Shown: positions 4,434 through 10,867 of the stretch, one piece after another
How positions within the stretch are numbered: the first letter of the stretch is position 1
Layout: each line of letters starts with the position of its first letter
The notes under the pieces: model-generated
Seen by the model: only the letters and a program-made list of their open reading frames with translations
Told to the model about the DNA's origin: nothing
Databases searched by the model: none
Program-made: the position numbers and the translations under genes
Assembly (NCBI GenBank): GCA_025356715.1
Contig: JANXRU010000400.1
Location: 1-10,867, forward strand
DNA: 10,867 bases
DNA from: Bacteroidota bacterium
GTDB lineage: Bacteria; Bacteroidota; Bacteroidia; B-17B0; B-17BO
Direction: 5' to 3'

Positions 4434-6485
4434 TTAAAGTGTAATACCAATAATACAAACATCATCCACCTGCTCTAAATTACCTTTCCAAGCTTCAAAC
4501 GTTGAATTAAGCATTTGTTTTTGTTCTTCAAGTCTTAGTGATGCATTTTGCTGTAAAAGCGTTTCTAATGGCTTGTATTTGAATTTCTTTCCTTTAGGGC
4601 CACCAAATTGATCAGGATAACCATCCGTAAAAAGGTATAACGAATCGTTAGTTTGATACTCTAATTTAAAATTTGTGAAGGACTCGGTTCTAATACCATC
4701 ACCTACAGGCATTTTATCGCATTTTAAATAAATTGCTTCTTTATTACTAATTAATAAAGGACTATTGTTAGCAGCCGCATAAGTAATCGTTTTAGAATTG
4801 ATATCTAAGCAAATTAAAACCCCGTCAAAACCATCTTTTTGATCGTCGTTACCAATAGTTTCAATTAATCGACCTCTAACGTAATCAAATATTTTCCCAG
4901 GCTCTATAATATTTCTTTCTTTAATGGCTTCGCTTAAAAAACCAATATTTAATAAGCTCATAAATGCGCCTGGCACTCCATGTCCAGTACTATCACAGCA
5001 TGCTAAATAAAATAAATTATCTTTTTTTGTTGCCCATGTAAAATCTCCACTAACAATATCTTTTGGTTTAAGCAAAATGAAATGGTCTTTCAAATTAGCA
5101 TTTAACTCAATTTTACTAGCCAATAAGGCATTTTGTATTTTTTGAGCATAATTAATCGAATCAACTATTTCTTTTTGCTTCTCTGTTAACTCCTCTTTTT
5201 GATGAGAAATTTCCAAATTAGCGCTCTCTAATTGTCCATTTTTTAGTTGCAATAACTTACTGTTTTTCCTTTTTTGAATGAATGCCCAAGTGGCGATGGA
5301 AAATAAAATAACGAAAAACACTAAGACACCTATGATAAAATTTCGTTTGGTTTTTTCTATCTCTTTTTCTTTTTCCTGAGCTAAAATTTGTAAGTCCTTC
5401 TTATCAACTTCAAATTTCACTTGCATTTCGGCAACCGCTCTATCCAAACGATTTCCGTATAAAGAATCTTTTAAAACAATTAAAGAATCAGAGTATTTGA
5501 ACGCCGTTTTTAAATCACCTATTTTATCATAATACACCGATAAATTATTATAAAGATTTTCTAAATTATCAGGGTTATTAGTTTGATCATATAACTTACG
5601 CGAGTAGCTATAATATTCTAATGCTTTTTTCGAATCTCCAATTTTCATTGATAATTCACCTAAATTATTAGCTACTGAGGTTTGCCCATCATAATTTCCG
5701 TTTTCTTGAAATGTTTTAAGTGCTTTTTCTAAATAATATATGGCTTCTTTTGGTTTTTTAAGCATCACATATAAGCCTCCTAAGTTATTATAATTCCAAG
5801 CTAAAGTCGTTTTATCGTTTAAACCTTCGCGAATTTGAGTTGATAACAGAAAGAATTTTTCAGAAGAATCTAATTTATTATGCTCTGCATAAAGGATTCC
5901 CATTGAATTATAAACATTTCCTAATGCTACCTTTCGGCGAAGTTTAGATGCAATCTTAAAAGCATCTCTAAAATATTTATCAGCTTGTTTGAAATTGTTT
6001 TGTTGTTGAAATATATTAGCAATATTAACTAATGAATTCGCAGAATTAGAACTGTCTTTTATTATTTCAAAATTAGATAAAGCGACTAAAGTATATTTTA
6101 ATCCAGATTCTAAATCCATAAGCATCGTGTAGGCCGAACCAATTTGATGATTTAATTTAGCCTTGTAGTAAATGTTTGTATTCGAAGGTAAATTCTTTAA
6201 TATAGGTAATAGTAATTTGATAATAGAATCCCCTTGATTTTTTTGGAAATAGGCTCTACTTAAGCAAATAGCTGACTCAAAATAATACTTTGTGTTTATA
6301 CATTCTTTTGATTTAGCATAAGATTCGTGTGCTATTTTAAGAGAGATATTCACGTCTTTTAGTAATTGTGCGCTTGATTCATTCGTTAATTTTTTTAGAA
6401 TTAAAGTATCACAATTTTGAGAAGTCGCAAAAGAGGAAATAAATAGAAATATGACACTTAAAAATAACGGTGGCTTCGTCCACAT
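4434..6485 (-). CDS. TPR-repeat, membrane-anchored SpoIIE (PP2C-type) Ser/Thr phosphatase
   Basis: The 683 residues form a full-length sensor-phosphatase. Residues 1-22 are a signal peptide ending SFATSQ. Residues about 50-345 are tandem tetratricopeptide repeats, e.g. ALGNVYNSMGILYAEHNKLD, AWNYNNLGGLYVMLKKPKEA and VANNLGELSMKIGDSKKALE. A linker helix (346-380) leads to one transmembrane helix (about 382-403) and a coiled coil (405-442). The SpoIIE/PP2C domain (about 445-683) keeps its metal-binding aspartates: SGDF (D481), CCDSTGHGVPGAF (D498), FTDG (D621) and DDVCII (D674/D675). The TPR part would be periplasmic and the phosphatase cytoplasmic. By family knowledge such enzymes dephosphorylate STAS/anti-anti-sigma-type proteins or other phosphoproteins; no such partner is encoded nearby. 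No good promoter match is visible; TAAGGTTG at 6508-6515 is the closest -7-like box. Confidence 0.92.
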   Translation of the reverse strand: MWTKPPLFLSVIFLFISSFATSQNCDTLILKKLTNESSAQLLKDVNISLKIAHESYAKSKECINTKYYFESAICLSRAYFQKNQGDSIIKLLLPILKNLPSNTNIYYKAKLNHQIGSAYTMLMDLESGLKYTLVALSNFEIIKDSSNSANSLVNIANIFQQQNNFKQADKYFRDAFKIASKLRRKVALGNVYNSMGILYAEHNKLDSSEKFFLLSTQIREGLNDKTTLAWNYNNLGGLYVMLKKPKEAIYYLEKALKTFQENGNYDGQTSVANNLGELSMKIGDSKKALEYYSYSRKLYDQTNNPDNLENLYNNLSVYYDKIGDLKTAFKYSDSLIVLKDSLYGNRLDRAVAEMQVKFEVDKKDLQILAQEKEKEIEKTKRNFIIGVLVFFVILFSIATWAFIQKRKNSKLLQLKNGQLESANLEISHQKEELTEKQKEIVDSINYAQKIQNALLASKIELNANLKDHFILLKPKDIVSGDFTWATKKDNLFYLACCDSTGHGVPGAFMSLLNIGFLSEAIKERNIIEPGKIFDYVRGRLIETIGNDDQKDGFDGVLICLDINSKTITYAAANNSPLLISNKEAIYLKCDKMPVGDGIRTESFTNFKLEYQTNDSLYLFTDGYPDQFGGPKGKKFKYKPLETLLQQNASLRLEEQKQMLNSTFEAWKGNLEQVDDVCIIGITL

Positions 6486-6563
6486 AAATATATATATTTT
6501 ACCAACTCAACCTTAATTTGAATTGATTCAGAATAAATTAAAAAATTGATTAAAAGTTAAAAT

Positions 6564-6603
6564 CTCAACACTAAAAAACTGACCCTAGTTTCTTAGTGTT
6601 GAG
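6564..6603 (-). terminator. Strong hairpin terminator of the 53-codon gene
   Basis: CTCAACACTAA (6564-6574) is perfectly complementary to TTAGTGTTGAG (6593-6603), and the stem continues inward with AAACT/AGTTT after one mismatch, closing on a six-base GACCCT loop. Read on the minus strand it is followed by ATTTTAACTTTT. It lies 13 bases after the small gene's stop and separates that gene from the phosphatase gene. Confidence 0.75.
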
Positions 6604-6616
6604 CTAACACTAACAT

Positions 6617-6778
6617 TTATACAGTAGTTGTTCCTCCTCCAAAAGAAATTTTCCCACCTTTATCCCCTGTAGAAGTGGTTGTAGCTGTAGGAGTTGTTGT
6701 TGCTACCATATCTTCTTGTTGAATTTCATCTTCTTTTTTTACGCTTGGTTTTGAGGTTTTCTTATCTGTATTTTTCAT
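6617..6778 (-). CDS. Small Thr/Gly-rich peptide (53 aa), independent transcription unit
   Basis: A 53-codon frame reads MKNTDKKTSKPSVKKEDEIQ at the start, then QEDMVATTTPTATTTSTGDK, and ends GGKISFGGGTTTV. The N-terminal half is highly charged and hydrophilic with no signal peptide. The second half is a Thr/Ala/Pro stretch followed by a Gly-rich tail. It contains no Cys, no Trp and no hydrophobic helix. It has a near-perfect promoter upstream (6801-6831) and a strong hairpin terminator downstream (6564-6603), so it is transcribed alone. The leader-like N-terminus and low-complexity Gly/Thr tail recall natural-product precursor peptides of Bacteroidota, but no maturation enzyme or GG-cleavage transporter is adjacent. 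It could equally be a small disordered protein. I do not recognise it. It is divergent from rimO. Confidence 0.65.
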   Translation of the reverse strand: MKNTDKKTSKPSVKKEDEIQQEDMVATTTPTATTTSTGDKGGKISFGGGTTTV

Positions 6779-6800
6779 ATTATTATTTTTTTAGTATATT

Positions 6801-6831
6801 CAAATATAAATGAATTATCAATATAATCAAA
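6801..6831 (-). promoter_or_regulatory. Consensus Bacteroidota promoter for the 53-codon gene
   Basis: On the minus strand TTTG (6831-6828), exactly 19 bp, then TATATTTG (6808-6801) is a full match to TTTG-N19-TAnnTTTG. Transcription would start near 6796, giving a leader of about 18 A-rich nucleotides before the ATG at 6778, without a Shine-Dalgarno. Confidence 0.75.
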
Positions 6832-6853
6832 TCAAAACTATATGCAATTTTCG

Positions 6854-6884
6854 TTTACATAAACTTAAAAAAGTGATATCTTCG
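6854..6884 (+). promoter_or_regulatory. Promoter of rimO, nearly leaderless transcript
   Basis: TTTA (6854-6857), 19 bp, TATCTTCG (6877-6884) matches the Bacteroidota consensus with one mismatch in each box. The ATG at 6893 is only 8 bases beyond the -7 box, so the transcript would have a leader of only a few nucleotides. Confidence 0.6.
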
Positions 6885-6892
6885 CACCATAC

Positions 6893-8206
6893 ATGAAAAC
6901 AAAAACTCTTAAAAAAAATTCCGTTAACGTTGTAACTCTCGGTTGCAGTAAAAATATAGTTGATAGTGAAGTATTGATGGGGCAATTAAAAGCCAATAAC
7001 TTTAAAGTTGAACATGAAAGTACAGAAGACAAGCACAATATCGTCATAATTAACACCTGTGGTTTTGTAGAAAATGCAAAGCAAGAAAGCATAGATACTA
7101 TTTTGCGTTATGTGGAAGCAAAAAAAGAAGGTAGTATCGAAAAGCTATATGTAACGGGTTGTTTGAGCGAACGCTATAAAGCTGATTTAGAAAAAGAAAT
7201 ACCTGATGTAGATGCTTATTTTGGAACACGAGACTTACCAAAAATATTAAAAACACTCAAAGCAGATTATAAAAAAGAATTAGTTGGCGAACGTTTATTA
7301 ACCACACCTAATCACTTTGCTTATTTTAAAATAAGTGAAGGTTGCGACAGACCCTGTTCTTTTTGCGCGATACCTCTCATGCGAGGCAAGCACGTTTCGG
7401 TAGAAATGGATGAGTTAGTTACTCGAGCGAAATTATTGGCTAGTAAAGGCACGCGCGAGTTGTTATTAATAGCTCAGGATTTAACCTATTACGGATTAGA
7501 TATTTATAAAAAACGTGAGCTCGCCTCATTAATAGATAAATTAAGTGATGTAGAAGGTATTGACTGGTTGCGTTTGCATTATGCTTTCCCTAGTGGTTTT
7601 CCAATGGATGTTTTGGATGTTATGAATAAAAGAAGTAACGTTTGTAACTATTTAGACATGCCTTTACAACATATTAGCGATAATATGCTAAAGAGTATGC
7701 GACGTGGCATTACTAAGCAAAAAACAATTGATACGGTAAATGAAATAAGAGATAAAGTCCCTGGTATTGCTATTAGAACAACACTAATTGCAGGATACCC
7801 AGGAGAAACCCAAAAAGATCATGAGGAAATGTTACAATGGGTTTCTGATTCTAAATTTGAACGCTTAGGTATTTTTACGTATTCGCACGAAGAAAACACA
7901 CATGCTTATTTATTGAAAGATGATGTGAAAGAAAAAGTGAAGAAAGAACGTGCAGATGCAGTAATGAAAATACAACAAGAAATTTCCTACTCCTTAAACC
8001 AAGATAAAATAGGAAATACTTATAAAGTATTGTTTGATCGTAAGGAAAATGAATATTTTATTGGCCGTACGGAATTTGACAGTCCTGATGTAGATAATGA
8101 AGTGCTTGTAAAGGCAACTGACACTAATTACGTGCGCATAGGCGATTTTTCAAACGTCAAAATAAATGATGCCAGTGATTTTGATTTGTATGGTGATTTG
8201 GTTTAA
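6893..8206 (+). CDS. rimO: Ribosomal protein S12 (Asp) methylthiotransferase RimO
   Basis: The protein has 437 residues, the usual RimO length. The N-terminal UPF0004 domain carries the three Cys of the auxiliary 4Fe-4S cluster: C18 (VTLGCSKN), C56 (INTCGFV) and C90 (VTGCLSERY). The radical-SAM CxxxCxxC motif is C151-C155-C158 (SEGCDRPCSFCAIP). A C-terminal TRAM domain (about 373-437) ends in SDFDLYGDLV. LGCSKNxVDSE with an SEGCDRPCSFCAIPxxRG core distinguishes RimO from MiaB and MtaB. By family knowledge it adds a methylthio group to the conserved Asp (Asp89 in E. coli) of ribosomal protein S12, using S-adenosylmethionine and an external sulfur donor, in the cytoplasm. All six cysteines are present, so it should be active. 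It is divergent from the 53-codon gene and convergent with the surface-protein gene. Confidence 0.97.
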   Translation: MKTKTLKKNSVNVVTLGCSKNIVDSEVLMGQLKANNFKVEHESTEDKHNIVIINTCGFVENAKQESIDTILRYVEAKKEGSIEKLYVTGCLSERYKADLEKEIPDVDAYFGTRDLPKILKTLKADYKKELVGERLLTTPNHFAYFKISEGCDRPCSFCAIPLMRGKHVSVEMDELVTRAKLLASKGTRELLLIAQDLTYYGLDIYKKRELASLIDKLSDVEGIDWLRLHYAFPSGFPMDVLDVMNKRSNVCNYLDMPLQHISDNMLKSMRRGITKQKTIDTVNEIRDKVPGIAIRTTLIAGYPGETQKDHEEMLQWVSDSKFERLGIFTYSHEENTHAYLLKDDVKEKVKKERADAVMKIQQEISYSLNQDKIGNTYKVLFDRKENEYFIGRTEFDSPDVDNEVLVKATDTNYVRIGDFSNVKINDASDFDLYGDLV

Positions 8207-8322
8207 AAACCTCAACACATTAAATTAATTTACACTATCTCTATTTAAATAAAATCAAATAGCTATTTCTGCCGTACTCTATCCGAATAAATTAACCAAT
8301 TATACTTTTGGATTCTAACTTT

Positions 8323-10867
8323 CTATCGAAGCACTGTAATATGTCCTGCTTTTTTATAGACAACATCATCTATTCCTTTTGCGTTAATAATGTAAATATA
8401 TACACCATCAGGCACATCTTTTCCACTGTAAGTTCCGTCCCATCCCTTCAATGGTTCATTTGAATTAAATATGGATTGCCCCCAACGATTAAATATATCC
8501 AATTCAAAAGTTACAATATTAGTTCCCATTACAAAAAATAAATCATTTACACCATCATTATTGGGAGTAAAAACATTTGGAATATATAAAGTACTTGATT
8601 CCTTTACAGTAATTTCTATACAATCATGATTTTTACAACCCATAGAGCTAGTTACCGTTACACAATAAACAGAAGTTTGTTGTGGACTAGGATTAATTAC
8701 GGTATTTGTAGCTCCTGTATTCCAAATATACGTTCCTCCTCCCGAAACAGAAATAGAAACGGGTTCTGAATTAAGAACTGAAGTAGCACTAGCATTAATG
8801 ATAACAGATGGTATAGGATATACAATCATGGTTCCGCTAGCTGTTCCTACACACCCACCGTTAGTTCCAGAAACTGAATAAACGGTTGTTGAATTTGGAC
8901 TTGCAGTAACTGCTGAGCCTGTTGTTGCAGACAAACCAAATGCAGGAGACCAAGTATAACTTGAAGCTCCTAAAGCTGTAAAGTTAGCAGATGAACCTGC
9001 GCAAGCAGTTCCATTACTAACAGTAATAATTGGCAAGGGATTAACCGTTATTGTTTGTACAGCAGTATTTGTACATCCAGCAATTGAAGTACCTGTAACT
9101 GTATATGTATTTGTAACTGAAGGGAAAAATACAGTTCCATTAGTAATACCGCCCGTCCAAACATAACTAGCTGCACCTCCTGCATTTAAAGTTGATGAAC
9201 TTCCTAAACAAATAACAGAATTACTAGAACTAGCGGTTACTACAGGAATTGCATTGACTGTAACTATAGCTGTATTAGTACCTATACAGCCTAATGTTTC
9301 TCCTAGTACAGAATAACTGGTAGTACTTCCGGGTGATAAACTAACTGTTGATGATGTAGCTCCTGTACTCCAAGTATAATTGGTAGCCCCAAGTACTGTT
9401 AATACGGTAGATGAACCAGCACATATTGTAGCACTATTTATGGTTAAGTTTAATGCGGAATTAATAGATATGGTTGCAACAGCACTTGCCGAACAACCTA
9501 ATGTTGTTCCTGTAACTGTATAAATTGTTTGAGTAACTGGACCAGCACTAAGTGTTTGAGTAGTTGCTCCAGTATTCCAAGAATAAGTAGACGCGCCATT
9601 TGCTGTTAATATCGTATTTATACCCGCGCAGGTTGTTGCATTATTTACAGTAACTAACGGAATAGAATTTACTGTAATTGACTGAACAGCAATGTTAGTA
9701 CAGCCTGCAACTGAAGTTCCAATAACTGTATATGTATTTGTTGCAGTTGGAGAAAATACAACCGCATCCGTTACACCATTAGTCCATGTATAAGTAGAAG
9801 CTCCACCACCATTTAAGGTTGTTGAACTTCCTAAGCAAATAACAGAGTTGCTAGCACTTGCTGTGACTAATGGTAAAGGATTAACAGTAACTGTTGAAGA
9901 ATTAGTTCCTAAACAACCAGATGTTTCACCTAGTACAGTATAAGTTGTTGTAACCGTAGGTGTTACATTAATGATAGCGGACGTTGCTCCAGAACTCCAA
10001 GTATAATTAGTAGCGCCAGTTGCTATTAAATTAGCAGATGTTCCTGCACAAACTGTTGAATTATTTATACCAATACTTAATGACGAATTAATATCAACTG
10101 TTGAAATTGCAATTGCAGAACATCCTAATGAAGTACCTGTAACTGTATATATCGTTTGAGTAATTGGGCCAACATTAATAGTTTGAGTAGATGCCCCAGT
10201 ACTCCATGAATAACTTGTTGCTCCATTTGCGTTTAAAACAGTACTAACACCTGCGCAAGTAGTAGCATTATTAACAGTTACTACCGGAATAGGATTTACT
10301 GTAACTGATTGAACAGCAGAGTTAGTGCAACCAGCAACTGAAGTTCCAATGACTGAATACGTAGTAGTTACTGTTGGAGAAAATACAACTCCATCTATAA
10401 CTCCTCCAGTCCAAGTGTAAGTTGATGCACCACCTCCATTTAATGTTGTTGAACCCCCTAAGCAAATTACAGAATTACTGGCGCTAGTGGTAACAACTGG
10501 TATAGAATTAACAGTAACAGTTGCCGTATTTGTACCCGTACATCCTCCTGTTTCACCTGTGATATTATAAACGGTTGTAAGAGTTGGCGTAATATTAATT
10601 GTTGATGTCACAGCGCCTGTACTCCATGTATAATTAGTTGCGCCTGTTGCTGTCAAATTTGCAATGTTTCCAGAACAAACAGTAGGACTATTCACTATAA
10701 TACTTAAAGCAGCATTTATAGAAACAGTTGCAGTTGAATTAGTAGAACATCCTAATGAAGTACCTGTAACCGTATAAATCGTTTGAGTAATTGGACCAAC
10801 ACTAATCGTTTGAGTAGATGCTCCCGTACTCCATGAATAACTTGCTGCACCATTGGCTGTTAAAATT
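8323..10867 (-). CDS. Giant secreted Ig/PKD-like repeat protein with T9SS type-B sorting domain (5' end outside window)
   Basis: At least 847 residues are visible and the reading frame stays open to the window edge, so the true start lies beyond 10867. The GTG at 10695 is internal. The visible part is a chain of about 65-75-residue Ig/PKD-like modules, each with a (V/T)CAG-type Cys near its start and a second Cys near its end (e.g. GETGGCTGTN), probably one disulfide per module. Three module types (TGATNYTWSTG, GGASTYTWTGG, NGATSYSWSTG) alternate as a 209-residue super-repeat; two diverged modules follow. The last 87 residues are a CHU_C / gliding-motility type-B sorting domain: YIPNVFTPNNDGVNDLF, FNRWGQSIF, GWDGTYSGKDVPDGVYIYII and a final HITVLR. 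By family knowledge this domain directs export across the outer membrane by the type IX system; an adhesin or surface-filament role is inferred. Confidence 0.93.
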   Translation of the reverse strand, partial: ILTANGAASYSWSTGASTQTISVGPITQTIYTVTGTSLGCSTNSTATVSINAALSIIVNSPTVCSGNIANLTATGATNYTWSTGAVTSTINITPTLTTVYNITGETGGCTGTNTATVTVNSIPVVTTSASNSVICLGGSTTLNGGGASTYTWTGGVIDGVVFSPTVTTTYSVIGTSVAGCTNSAVQSVTVNPIPVVTVNNATTCAGVSTVLNANGATSYSWSTGASTQTINVGPITQTIYTVTGTSLGCSAIAISTVDINSSLSIGINNSTVCAGTSANLIATGATNYTWSSGATSAIINVTPTVTTTYTVLGETSGCLGTNSSTVTVNPLPLVTASASNSVICLGSSTTLNGGGASTYTWTNGVTDAVVFSPTATNTYTVIGTSVAGCTNIAVQSITVNSIPLVTVNNATTCAGINTILTANGASTYSWNTGATTQTLSAGPVTQTIYTVTGTTLGCSASAVATISINSALNLTINSATICAGSSTVLTVLGATNYTWSTGATSSTVSLSPGSTTSYSVLGETLGCIGTNTAIVTVNAIPVVTASSSNSVICLGSSSTLNAGGAASYVWTGGITNGTVFFPSVTNTYTVTGTSIAGCTNTAVQTITVNPLPIITVSNGTACAGSSANFTALGASSYTWSPAFGLSATTGSAVTASPNSTTVYSVSGTNGGCVGTASGTMIVYPIPSVIINASATSVLNSEPVSISVSGGGTYIWNTGATNTVINPSPQQTSVYCVTVTSSMGCKNHDCIEITVKESSTLYIPNVFTPNNDGVNDLFFVMGTNIVTFELDIFNRWGQSIFNSNEPLKGWDGTYSGKDVPDGVYIYIINAKGIDDVVYKKAGHITVLR
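8990..10867 (-). repeat. 627-bp super-repeat inside the surface-protein gene
   Basis: Three independent landmarks recur at exactly 627 bp: TTAACAGTAAC-like at 10508, 9881 and 9254; TTTACTGTAA-like at 10295, 9668 and 9041; GTTTGAGTAG at 10808, 10181 and 9554. Each period encodes three Ig-like modules (209 residues), with no net indel between the landmarks tested. The copies have diverged mostly by scattered substitutions. The array continues out of the window. Confidence 0.88.

Noticed and set aside
6865..7092. Minus-strand frame of 75 codons
   Set aside because: It lies antisense within the start of rimO, whose domain signature is unambiguous.
8241..8268. Possible terminator between the convergent rimO and surface-protein genes (CTATTT/AAATAG and palindrome AAATAGCTATTT)
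   Set aside because: The stems are short and AT-only, with no T-run placed correctly on either strand. Too weak to call; nothing else is visible in 8207-8322.

Overview
The window most likely comes from a member of the Bacteroidota, Flavobacteriales-like but not identifiable to genus. Supporting signs are the low GC content, promoters of the TTTG-N19-TAnnTTTG type instead of -35/-10 boxes, start codons without Shine-Dalgarno sequences, a T9SS type-B (gliding-motility/CHU_C) sorting domain, and a TPR-membrane-SpoIIE phosphatase.

Left part (1-4433) is accessory DNA. It opens with a tandem array of about 13 units of 21 bp, each centred on GGCGCC (about 136-410). The array runs directly into the last 63 codons of a tyrosine recombinase that has lost its HxxR catalytic motif. 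Then come small plus-strand genes: a secreted protein with a TTG start; a four-gene operon (two-helix membrane protein, tail-anchored J-domain protein, two small unknown proteins); a PD-(D/E)XK/Rpn-type nuclease; and a 49-residue antitoxin-like gene. Several of these genes are separated by imperfect inverted repeats. Two begin with the same 15 bp (containing GCCCATAAC) at a stop codon, two loci carry the complementary GTTATRGGG end, and two others share a separate 19-bp motif. This resembles an integron-type cassette array (attC-like sites next to a decayed integrase), but no site matches the classical attC boxes fully, so this is an inference.

Middle part (4434-6892) is minus strand. It holds a 683-residue TPR/SpoIIE phosphatase and, upstream of it, a 53-codon gene (6617-6778). 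The small gene has its own near-consensus promoter and a strong terminator hairpin, and encodes a Thr/Gly-rich peptide of unknown function.

Right part is chromosomal in character. rimO (plus strand) converges on a giant minus-strand surface protein that runs off the window. That protein's Ig/PKD-like modules are organised as a 209-residue (exactly 627 bp) super-repeat ending in the type-B T9SS sorting domain.

No rRNA, tRNA or CRISPR array was seen.
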